Below, one piece after another: positions 49,030 through 59,259 of a stretch of 64,000 bases of DNA. The notes below the pieces were generated by a model. The model saw nothing but the letters and a program-made list of their open reading frames with translations, was not told the origin of the DNA and made no database searches. A program made the position numbers and the translations under genes. Numbering within the stretch: the first letter of the stretch is position 1; every line of letters begins with the position of its first letter. Source of the DNA: Akebia trifoliata (taxonomy: Eukaryota > Streptophyta > Magnoliopsida > Ranunculales > Lardizabalaceae); the NCBI GenBank assembly GCA_017979445.1, contig CM030709.1:1984001-2048000 (forward strand). The letters run 5' to 3'.

Positions 49030-49165
49030 GACTCCAGCCCCCCCCCCCCCCAACTCCAATCTACTGATGACAAAGCCAACCATCACATCGGAAAAAAAGA
49101 TTAAAAAAAAGGAAAGAAAAAGAAAAGGGAAAGCAAAGGGCTCAATGAATCATATGATTAGAGTC
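49030..49165. repeat. Block shared with 41.47-41.60 kb
   Basis: AACCATCACATC, an A-rich stretch and AAAGCAAAGGGCTCAATGAA occur in the same order and orientation at 41.5 kb, so related copies lie on both sides of the PPR gene. Confidence 0.6.
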
Positions 49166-49729
49166 GTTCAAATATGTTGCATTTTTATTTAAAAACTCAC
49201 TTGAAAACAAAATCTTAGTGATGAAGTTTAATTTGTTACTTAACCTATCTTGGAGTCGATCCTAACCGCCTCAATTTTTTGTCATTCAAAAACATATGAT
49301 GCCATAAGATTATAATGAACAAAATTCTAATAATTTTGAAAATATAAATATTTAAAAAAAAATTATTTTTTACCATTGAATTTAAATTTTAAATGTAGGA
49401 GTTAAGAAGTCATTCCTTTTCAATATTTTTGATCGAGCTAAAAAAAAATTCTCTTTTGAATTTTTTTTATATTCTAATCTGAATGCTGTGATGTAGGATT
49501 TATGAATTTATGACCCTTAATAAGATTTGAAATCTTACTAGGTTAGTCTTAGTAGTCTGATTCATGAAGTAAGGTTCATTCAATAATAAAATTGATAAAA
49601 TAAGAGAGTTTTTATAATAAAATTGCAACATATTGATTTTCTCCCGTCAATCTAACTTTTTTCATTTGGTGGGACCCATGAACTGTTGTCATAGTCATAC
49701 TCCACCAGGGGTAGAATCATGTATTTTTC

Positions 49730-50362
49730 CCTACTTTTATTTTGACTAATTTTGAGATACCTCTCCCTCCTGTGTTTTCAAATGGGGAGGATATACCCTT
49801 GATCTTGGTTTTCGTCCAGAGATTAATTGAAAATAACCTATATGCCCTCATCAACAATCTCTTGGGCCTAAAAATGTTTTCAACTTTTAAGGAATTTTTC
49901 TTTTTAGACTAATGATTTTTTAATTCAACCTGATAATAAGAGTCAAAAACTCATGACGTGTCATGTGCAAAGAATTATAGATTTTTTCACTCGGGATACA
50001 CAACAACAGATTGTAGGTTGGTTAGGTTAGTTGTGTATCACGAGGGACAAAATCTAGATTTTTTGTCCATGCCACATCAGTGAGTTTTTAAGTCCCCCTA
50101 TTGGGTTGAGTTTAAAAATCAGCACTCTTCTTTTTAATCTTAAGTTTTTATGTTATTGATCCTTCAAATCTCAAGAGTAAAATATGACTTTGTTTCTTTT
50201 TGGCAAGAGGTTGACGATTAAGGTGTTGATGTCATTTTGGTATTTTACCATAACATCTATAAGAGTAAATGACTGTTAAGGGGGGGCTATGTCATTATTT
50301 TGAAAACACAGGGGTATCTTGAATATTTCACGAAAACCCGGAGGGGTACTTATTTTAAAAAA
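49730..50362. mobile_element. TIR element (family B) in the NUP88 upstream region
   Basis: Left end words TTTTGAGATACCTCTCCCTC and CCTGTGTTTTCAAATGGGGA are matched inversely near the right end (AAAACACAGGGGTATCTTGA, CCGGAGGGGTAC). A foldback MITE (49911-50126) is nested inside it. No coding frame. Confidence 0.6.
49911..50126. mobile_element. Foldback MITE (family A, copy 4), nested
   Basis: Arms TGATTTTTTAATTCAACCTG ... GTCAAAAACTCATGACGTGTC pair with their inverse ending AGTTTAAAAATCAGCACTC. The core TATAGATTTTTTCACTCGGG and CACGAGGGACAAAATCTAG surrounds a 35-bp loop. It is inserted within the larger family-B element. Confidence 0.65.
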
Positions 50363-50397
50363 AGGAAAATTATTATAAAGAAAGAGCCGTACTATAC

Positions 50398-50536
50398 TGA
50401 CTAACAAAATACTCAAATAAACTCAACTGAGATGGCAAAGAACCATAGAATTTTCGCTCTAGATACACAATGGAAAAATCTATGGTTGTTTCAGTTGAGT
50501 ATATTTAAGTATCTCCTTATTGGAGTCAGTTTTGTA
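50398..50536. mobile_element. Foldback MITE (family A, copy 5)
   Basis: The core ACCATAGAATTTTCGCTCTA / AAAAATCTATGGTTG is an inverted repeat, with outer arms ATACTCAAATAAACTCAACTG and its inverse. It ends about 100 bp before the NUP88 ATG. Confidence 0.65.
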
Positions 50537-50560
50537 TGATTCCTTCAAAAAAGTATGAGC

Positions 50561-50583
50561 AGAGAGAGAGAGAGAGAGAGAGA
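50561..50583. repeat. (AG)n microsatellite in the NUP88 leader
   Basis: About eleven AG units lie some 50 bp before the NUP88 ATG. GAGA repeats in plant promoters and leaders are known binding sites for BPC/GAGA-binding proteins; that role is inferred here. Confidence 0.7.
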
Positions 50584-50634
50584 CTGTTTGAATTCTGAAA
50601 TCTAAATTGAGAATGAGAGTTGAGAGTATAGAAG

Positions 50635-53600
50635 ATGAAATTTGATTTCGACATCCCTAAAAAGAGTATGGAGGAAATCTTGGATTGTACACAAACACCA
50701 GACGAAGAACTTGAATGGGTTCCACTTCAACACCACCCAGTCTTCACCACCACCACCACCAATACCAGTGGCGCCACCTCTCCAACTCACAGAAACCTCA
50801 TCGCTTCGGACAGAGCCTCTTGTCTCTACTTTTGGGACCTCGACAAGCATTTCCTTCATCGTCTCTGCATTCGAATAGGTGATCCCGATCCCTCTTCTGT
50901 GTTCGCTGCATCGCTCTCCAAGGTCATCTCTCTCTCTCTCTCTTTCTATTAAATGTAAGTTGTAATAATTCGAATTTCAAGGAAGGAAGCTAATCGGTGC
51001 AAATTAACACTTTGTAATCAAATTGTTGTATTTGGCGCTTAATTTCATTTTCAGAATCTTATATTATATGGTCTTATTTGATAATTTAGTGTTTTTGATT
51101 TAGCCATGAAATTAATAATTCAAGTAATTTTACAGATTTTACAACCAGATGTTGAGGTGAACTTTGAGGTCAACAACATTTCCATTAATAGAAATGGATC
51201 CGCAATTCTACTTTCTGGTTCAGATGGTTTATGCGTAATGTATCTATGTGAACGAACTTTGGAGAAGGATGACGCCATTATATGCAGGTATGCTTGTGGA
51301 TTCATCCATTGAGGCTGTTAATTCTTCCAACTCGAGAGTCTTATTATGCCTTGTTGTTTTCAACCTATTTACAGAACTGTTTCAGTTGGTTCTCGATTTT
51401 ATTTTGACGACAAAAATCCCATACGGACTTTACAATCTTCATGGCACCCTTACAGCGATACTCATTTGGGGATCCTTTCTTCCGATTCGATTTTCAGGTA
51501 CTCTTTTCTTCCCCGAGAAACTGTACAGATAGGTGGACTAAGATGAATACAACTCTGTTTTTATTTCCTGGAAACTTTGTAAGAATAGTCATGTTTCTAA
51601 TATTTTTACACCGGCAATTGCATTCATATTGGATTTATTTAGATATCAAGTTGTTTTATAGTGATTAATGGTTAATAAATATTGAAATAATTATTTTCTT
51701 TTATTGAAATTATTATTGTTAAATTATGCAGACCAAAGTGAAATAGAAAAATATTAATTGGAGAAGAAACAAAGTTGATGAGAGAAATAAAGAAAATCCT
51801 GGAAAAAAGGACATGAAAGAGAAAGAGGTGGAGACATAAAAGAGTTTGTGATGAATCACGGTCATGGTTTCAAAACTCGGTCTCATTTGTCTCGAACGAG
51901 ACAAACCATTTAACTCGGTTTATAATAATAGATTGACATATATTTAAATTAAAAAAATTATAATTTTTTAATAAAATAAGGTAGGTTAGAAGATGTTTAT
52001 GTTGTGGTGAACCTCATAGTACTCGTCAACAAGGAGGTACTGTAAATCAAGCCATGCCTTCATGCTAGTTGAGCTTGGCGGTGAGCTCGCTGGAGTGTTC
52101 GGGGGCAAAGCCCCCGAAAGAAAATTTCCCAAGGGTCTTTTCGTAATTTCACTACTTTCATGTAAAACCCTAGTTAGGTTTCCTGGGGTATTTATATTTA
52201 TCGTTTTTAGGTGAAAGGGTATAGTTTGTAATTGCGAGTTTTCTCTTCATAATGGAATCAATGTGATCTGTGGACATACCTCAATCTAAAGGGAACCACG
52301 TAAAATCTTTGTGTGATTGCATCTTGTGTTTGTTTTTTCGATTCATTTTCTTGTTTCGATTGCACCTGTTTTCTTAACAGTTTAGTAATAAAATCATGTT
52401 TTATTTATATAATAAATATTTAAATTCTAAAAAAAATTAATTGGTCTAATCAAACTCTGTCAAATCCTGGTTGACTAGGCCAAGTTTTTCAAAATATTGT
52501 TCGAGACATCCCGTTTGTCTCACGAGATGATGTGAAGTTTGAGACATCGTGCATATCCATATGTCCATATCGTTGTTGAATGATACCAAGATGACTCGGG
52601 CAAGTCATCTCGGTCTTGGACGAGATATAAAACCATGGTCACGGTTACCTCTTTTATTTTATTTATGGTCTCTATTGTCTGTTACAAATATGATAAAATT
52701 CCTCTAAAAGCAACGAAAATTCCTCTAAAAGCAACGAAAGAATAAAAATATTTATGCTTTCTTGCCATTCTTAAGTGACAAATACTATATTCCACTGCTA
52801 ACCTATTTTATCGTGTCGTCAATCCTTTAACACTCCCTTCAAGCTGGAGCATAGATGCCACACATGCCCCGTTTGCTTAAAATATCCTATAAACGATCTC
52901 CTGTAGTTGCCTTGGTGAGAATGTTAGCCAAGTGTGACTACTGGTACTGGGGGTGCACATATGGTGTTTTAATGGCTCTGGAATTGATATTTTCTGTTAA
53001 AAATTTACTGTACACTTTGATGTGTTTGGTTTTTTTCTTGAAAGGCCATGTTTGATGCAGTGTGGATGATAATGGCCATGACCTAAATGACTAATTCAAA
53101 TGCTTTAATATTGTGTGTTAAGTTATTATAAAATGAGTGGAGAAATAATTTAATAATGTTTCTCTAATGTGTGTACTGTTTATGGTGATATAGTTGTAGT
53201 TGTACCACGTAGACCTAATCTTTTAAACTGCTTGAGCTGTCTATCAACATTTCTGGAAGAAAGGGTTTAATAGAACTCTTTTTTTCCACTGATAATAAGT
53301 AGACTTATTTCTTATTTTTGTTATTAATAATTTATGGGAATAATTTTTTTACTTGGTAGAAACACTTGTAATGTGGTTTGGTTGAAACTTATATTCTATA
53401 ACCTTATTTGCAGACTTTTTGATTTGTCTTCTGATCTGGAGAAACCAGAGCAGGAATATTGTTTGCAGCCAATAGAGCCTGGTAGATGCGGCAATGCTGC
53501 ATCAATCTTCTCGGTGGGCTTTTCATTTGGACGTGAACACTTGTGGGACAAATTTACTGTGAGTTCAGTTGCCTCACTGTTTTTCATTTTCTTGTATCCC

Positions 53601-56600
53601 TTTAGCAGTCAATTTTTTTTTTTAGTGACCAGAATGTAGCTATTCATTTACAATTTTTTGTTTTAATTAAATCATTTGAAATTTTTTGGCCATCTTTGAG
53701 ACGGTTTCTATGTATTCCTTATGTCATGATATATAAAGTTGATGCTGACTTACTCTTATGCATCTTAAAGTCAAATGGTAGGCCAAATATTGTACCTTTA
53801 GCTTTATCAACTTAAGTTTATTAAATTTTCCACCCGAGAAGATCTGGTCTCTGATAAAGTTTGTATTTACAAACAAAGATAAAGAATGAAAAGTGCCACT
53901 TTTCGTTATGTGGTCATAGCAAGAGAAGATGGAGACGGGCTGACTTTGGTGTTGCACATTGGACAAACCTGCAAGACATGATAAACTAGCTTTACCACCA
54001 GCAGAAGAAAAATGTCGAAAATCCATCCAGCGTGGATTATACATGAAAAATAACAGCTAATTTGGAGCCATTTTCTTATACACTCTGAAAGGTATGGGTG
54101 TTGGTATGGAAGCACAACTACTGTTTCTCCTTCATACTGAATTTACAAATCACGCACCTGTATTGTCAAATTTAAGTTGGAGATATTGCTATTTCCCACG
54201 ATTTTATTTTTCTTCCCGAAGTTTAATAACTTAACAAGCTTGCTCAACTTACTTAACAAAACCATATTTGCACTCAAATTGGCACTTAAAGACCAAAAGA
54301 ACATGGGTTGGTAGCAGTGATAGTGGATATGAACACACTTTCAATAATAAAATATGTGGCTTTTAACTTATTGAATGGAGGGACAAGATTCGTTTAGCCG
54401 ACCCCAAATCTTTGGGATAAAGCTTCAATGATGATGTCGACATCTTGACGACAATGAAGATAAATAAACCTTGAATAGGAAGGGAAAAAAATCTCAGTGA
54501 CTGATTAATCGACGATTACCCCCCTAACTGGGGATTTTTTTTCTCAAATTTTTGGAAAAATTCACTGAATCTTGTGATAGTGGTCGCTCCATGTGTTGAT
54601 TTAGTTAGACACTATTTGTCATATAAATCTAATTTTGTTCGAATATTTTTGTTTATGGATGTTATTTTTTTTATTTGGCTACATAGCTTATTTTAATACT
54701 CTTTCTACGTTATATACTTAGTATGAACTAAAGTATTTTAAAATATATTTCTCAAGAATAAATTTTATGAATGTGTTAGCATATTGTTTTTGTGTGGACT
54801 ATTGTGTCTGTGGGAGCTAAGTTGGTAAGCATTGTGAATTAATGTTCCGTCATCCTATGCTCAAACCCCCATTGAACCCAACTTCACTAGCCACTAACCC
54901 TTTACCTATCAAAATGAGAAAAAAAATCAGTTGTTAGGTTTCCCAAATCATGTTGTTTCTGTTTGTAGTCTCATTCCTGCCAGTAATTATGTCAATCTGT
55001 TGATTATATGACACATGATAGGATTAGAGCTATGATTGTGATGTCATAAATGTATCGTAATATAAATTAACGGTCTTTCTGTCTTTCATAGGTTTTTGTT
55101 TTATTTAGTGATGGTTCGATCTACATCCTCTGCCCAGTAGTTCCTTTTGGAAGGTACTCATGCATTCTCCTATTTTTCTGCTCATATTTTGTCATTTCTG
55201 ATACTTAATGCTTGCAGTTCTGCGGTCAAGTTTTGATAGGTGGCCAACTGACCTAATCATTTATTCATGTAAACTTCCCCTTTTTCCTTAGCTTTCTTTT
55301 TTAGCCCTAGAGAAACCATTCCTTCGCGAAGATTTTAACCTTGACTGGCTGTATTTTCATTAAAGGAAATTGATGATGCCTGTACAGTGCATCATATGGA
55401 TGGTCTACCCATGGCATATTGGTATTCTTGATCCTCATGGAATGGAGTAGGATCCATCATTCAATTGTTGCATAAGACTCGGTTCTTCTTTTGTAGCAAC
55501 TGAAAATCAATTTTATTTATTTATTTGTTGACAGTCTGTACAATTGGGAAACTATTGGGGAAATGTATAATGTCGCACACACATCTGGGCTGAAATCATC
55601 CAACAGAAGAGCTGTTAGTAATTATAGTCTGACCATTGCCTGGTTAGAAGGAACATTTCCTGAATTAGCTCATCAAATAACGGAAGGAGGCAATTTATCG
55701 GTATTGAGGGCCCATCCTTATGCACCATTTGATGCTTCCCTTTTTATGCAGGTATCTTTCTTCTTGCGCATGGTTCAGTAGATCCTTCTATTTTATCATT
55801 CTAAATTGGAATTCAATCTGTGTTGTAGTTGCTGTCAAATGAGTTAATGACTTGACTCCAGCATCTTATGACGTTCATTGGTGTTGTACATGCATCTTGA
55901 GATGTATTTCTAAATCTTTGAATGAAGCAACTGTATTGGAAAAAAAATGTGCTTGAGGATAGGTGCAGAACGCCAATGGCAGCATGAATTAAGTAATCGA
56001 TGAATTAGCTGAATTATTTTCCATAGATTTTTTTTTTGACCATCAAAAGATATCTGATAAATTGAGTGATTCCAAGCACTCAATCTTAGGTTAACTTCAC
56101 ATTGAGGGCCCCCCCCCCCCCCCCCCAATAGTGCCAAGTGGAGCGATCATGACATTCATTTTATGCCAACTTGAGACTCGTATTTTTAGAACTTTGAAAA
56201 CTTTTGCCATCTCAAAGGAACCAATAATTCACGTCTTCATCTAATTTTTTTTTTCCTTTTAAATTTGCAGGGTCCACTCCGTAAGGTACGTCATTGCGAG
56301 GAAGATGAAAATTCTGAAGCCCAGGGTGCAGAATGTGAAGGTCTAGCAGTGGGTTTTCTTAATAATTCAATTAACAAAGACTTAGTCCTGGTGACCGCCT
56401 GGAGCAGTGGGCAGTTGCAAATAGATGCCCTAGCTGATGAGATCCAACCTGTTTGGAATATTGGTAGCCAACCTCATCTACATGTTGATTCTCATGGCCA
56501 TATCCTTGGACTTGGCATGATTTGTGAGTCAAACCCAGCTGAACTTGCTGTTGTAAAGCTCAGTCAAGCACCTGGTCATTCCGTTTGGTTGGACCATCCA

Positions 56601-58769
56601 CCCTCTTTGTTGAGGCTGGCTATTGTGGATTTTGCTTTGCCAAGAAACACAGATAGTGATTGTCTTCTTTCAATCTTTGCTGATCCTCTCATCCCAGAGA
56701 GAATATACTGCCTGCACGCTTGTGGACTAGACTTGATTGTTTTGCAGTCTCTCCCATTTACGAGTCAGACAAGTGGGAAGGAGGAGACCTTGAGAACTCC
56801 TTCTGTGTATTCTGTTTTGAGTACACAACAAGGTAACCCCTGCTCTCCATCTCCTCTTTGTGGATTTGTGGCACTAGCGGATTCATTTGGATATTCATGG
56901 GTTGTGGGAGTCACCTCCTCTCGAGAATGCGTTGTGCTAGAGATGAAGGATGAAACTATGTTGATGCCCATTCACGTTGATGGGGAGGAGAAACTCATAA
57001 CCTTAGAAGAGTTTGCAGAGATAGATACTCCAGATATTATAAGCAAGGAGGTCCTTAATGGCCCTAAGGTGGTGATTGTTCCTCAAGTCTCACCAAATCT
57101 AGGCATTGTTATGGCTGATTCCATCGAAGGCCAATCAACTCTTAACCAGTACATTGAACTCCTCCTTGAAAATTACATTGAGTATGCTAACAAGGTAACA
57201 AGTCCTTTCTATAATCAATTTATAATTTTTGACTTTCCTCCTGAGAACATATTCTCAGCTACACTGCATTCATTCTTCTACTAGACAAAACCGTGAGCAA
57301 GTACAAAGTGAATCAGTTCACGGAATGATTCGCACTGGGTTCATGAAATACAGCAAACCTGTAGTCCTGCACTAACCAATCTGCGAACCCAACCATTCTG
57401 GTTTGATGAATTGTTATTGGGTTCAGCAAACCAAACTAGTGAATCAAGAAACAAATTATCTCTATGAACCGGGTTCGTTATGGAGTAGTGAGCCAAGAAC
57501 CCAAATTCGAATCAACGGACCGGCTAACATAGGGTGGACTTCCATTGTCCTTAGAACCTTCAACATGCACCTTGTCACATCCTATGGGTACCATCAATGG
57601 TCTTTGTTGCACATCCTGAAGCATCAAAGTTGGCTCTCTTTTATTTTCTAATCTATTAGGGCTATTCCATGGTGCTAATTTCAAATTGCCTCAACTAGTT
57701 TTTGCATTTATACATCTCATCATCCTCATCTCAGAAACACTCCTTCGATGTGATTGGTATGCATAGTCACCTTACTATATTTTATTTTTATTTGTAAAGG
57801 GTTAGTGGTTAGCAAGGTGAAGTTGGGTTCAAGGGGGTTGAACCTAGGATGTGGGAACAACACTCCACACGTCTTACCAACTTAGCTAAGTTGACACTTC
57901 AGTCACCTTACTAAAGTTCCATTCCTTAGGTTCTATCTTGGTCAATATTTTGAAATCCCCGGGTTCAATGGCATTACTCTATAGTTATACATAGGAAGGA
58001 TAAATAATTAGGATTGTTCTGTTGACAATATTATATGAATTTTGAATGGAACCAGTGCGAGAGTTGATCAACTGACTAATGGTTAGGTTGATGCATAGGT
58101 AGGTGATTTGTATGATGCGAGCTCTGTAATCCATATGTTCACTTAGGCAGTCAGGTTGGATCTTAAAAAGGGGTCTTTCAATCCCTGAGTTTGCCTCATC
58201 CTTGTCAGTGAAAAACTAATTTGTAATAAGTTGGCCATCTGGTGGTAATGTATTTCGAAATGCCGTTTAATAGCTTCCTTGATATTGTTTTGTTTCTGTC
58301 CATGCAAGGCCTTGTTTGAACTCAAACATCATGGGGCTTATCTGAAGAGTACCATAGATGAACAACATGCTCATCTACGTGAGGTAGAAAAGAGGCTGCT
58401 GAATGTTGAAGAGAACAAGTTGAGCTTGGAAGATCGGAAAAATCGTGCAGTTCATGTGCATGAGCTTCTGGAAGAGCGTTTACAGACCTTGAGAAACTTT
58501 CCTGGCATCCATAAGAAACCACCGTCTAGAGCAGAGCGGGAGTTCAAGTCTGCGCTTGGTACTTGAAGATATTTTATTCATTTTAATTCATTTTTGTAGC
58601 TTGGCTCATCATCTATCAAACCTCATCTATAATATATCCACCTGACTGCTTTGCAGATAGATTTACAGGACTGGATCTGGATGTTCTGCGCTCCTCTATG
58701 GATGGTTTAAATGCAAGATTAAGAAAGTACTCACAATCCCCACAAGGTAATGCATCAAATACACCATGA
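50635..58769 (+). CDS. NUP88: Nucleoporin NUP88 (MOS7-like), 9 exons, prematurely ended
   Basis: Exons: 50635-50922, 51136-51287, 51375-51497, 53414-53558, 55092-55153, 55535-55751, 56271-57194, 58309-58558, 58657-58769. All are GT-AG and in phase. The frame reaches the first TGA (58767) after 757 codons; Arabidopsis MOS7, as I recall, has about 810. The N-terminal two-thirds should form the beta-propeller (SWHPYSDTHLGILSSD, LFSDGSIYILCPVVPFG, HPPSLLRLAIVDFALP). Exons 8-9 encode the coiled coil. NUP88 sits on the cytoplasmic side of the nuclear pore with NUP214 and controls nuclear export; MOS7 is needed for nuclear retention of some defence regulators. The last exon contains two in-frame TGA codons (58767, 58794) before sequence that still matches the family C-terminus. 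A strong donor at 58747 (CACAAG|GTAATG) could splice in frame to 59207. Intron 3 carries a transposon and intron 7 has a partial copy at 47 kb. Confidence 0.9.
51863..52637. mobile_element. hAT-like non-autonomous element in NUP88 intron 3, with LTR fragment
   Basis: The left end CATGGTTTCAAAACTCGGTC and inverted right end CCATGGTTTTATATCTCGTC form terminal inverted repeats. TCACGGT flanks both sides, a probable 7-8-bp target-site duplication typical of hAT elements. Inside it, about 52090-52380 is an LTR-like stretch (GGGGGCAAAGCCCCCGAAAG, GTAAAACCCTAGTTAG) related to 26.9-27.1 kb. Confidence 0.55.
54388..54440 (+). repeat. RTE-LINE-like 3' tail in NUP88 intron 4
   Basis: CGTTTAGCCGACCCCAAATC, TTTGGGATAAAGCTTC and ATGATGATG match the motif shared with other sites in the window. 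Confidence 0.45.
54808..54915 (+). mobile_element. tRNA-derived SINE in NUP88 intron 4
   Basis: An A-box-like GAGCTAAGTTGGTAAGC (about 54814-54830) and a B-box-like GCTCAAACCCCC (54859-54870) are followed by ATTGAACCCAACTTCACTAG. It is a plus-strand relative of the SINEs at 47.7 and 57.8 kb. Confidence 0.6.
57800..57897 (-). mobile_element. tRNA-derived SINE in NUP88 intron 7
   Basis: On the minus strand an A-box-like AACTTAGCTAAGTTGGTAAG (about 57872-57892) and a B-box-like AGGTTCAACCCCC (57833-57845) are followed by TTGAACCCAACTTCACC. It is shared with the 47-kb partial copy, so it was present before that duplication. Confidence 0.6.
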
Positions 58770-58913
58770 AAAATACGAGGGAGGAGAAAGAACTGAATCC
58801 CAGATGGCCAAATTTTCCTCCTGAGATCAGCTATTACAAAGCTTTCACTGGTCAATAGTGAGACTTCAAAAATGGTTAGGCTTGTTGAATCTGCAGAGAA
58901 AATCAGCTATTAA
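58770..58913 (+). pseudogene. Conserved NUP88 C-terminal codons beyond the premature stops
   Basis: In the same frame as exon 9, the stretch after TGA (58767) and a second TGA (58794-58796) still reads family-like sequence: IPDGQIFLLRSAITKLSLVN, then SETSKMVRLVESAEK, and stops at TAA 58911-58913. This matches the remembered C-terminal coiled coil of plant NUP88 (KLSL-N, KKVK-VESAL). Both TGA codons could come from single C-to-T or similar changes, and no indel is needed. The segment is therefore a recently disabled terminal exon, a sequencing error, or a region skipped by splicing. Confidence 0.8.
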
Positions 58914-59259
58914 TAGCTTTCACCGAGTCACGATGATTCTATGTTCCTATCGTGAGTGGATTTTCAGAGAAAACCCGATCTCATAGTCAGCTGGTTTAGA
59001 TTGGGGATGGGGAAGTCTACATTGATAAATTAATCAATAACGAAAATAAACAAACATAAATAACATGAGATGGATTAGAAGAACTTACTTTATTGATTGT
59101 TTCTTGAAATAATAACAAGAATTCACATTTAGCTTAGAGGTACAATATAATTTTAGATTATAAATCCGATTTTGTCAACAACTTTATGATGGTATTGACA
59201 TCTCAGTTGGTGCTGCAGTTGAAGGGGTTTCAGCAAATGTGGTGAATGAAGAAGAAGTA

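Larger units (their letters stand above)
44687..50634. other. Repeat-filled 5.9-kb gap upstream of NUP88
   Basis: No intact gene. From left to right it holds a foldback MITE (45.35-45.51 kb), a possible degenerate retroposon with a hairpin-forming CCACCAAAAGGTGG word (45.78-46.0 kb), and a partial NUP88 copy with LINE and SINE fragments (47.0-48.04 kb). A 301-bp tandem duplication (48.39-49.02 kb), a block shared with 41.5 kb (49.03-49.17 kb), and nested MITEs in the NUP88 promoter (49.73-50.54 kb) follow. Sequence from about 46060 to 47000 shows nothing recognisable. Confidence 0.55.

Noticed and set aside
56109..56126. Poly-C tract as a regulatory element
   Set aside because: Several such C runs occur in introns of this window; they are simple low-complexity sequence.
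57478..57684. Minus-strand open frame in NUP88 intron 7, with a similar one in the 47-kb copy
   Set aside because: Similarity between the two is explained by DNA duplication of the intron. There is no known domain, and the two frames differ in ends.
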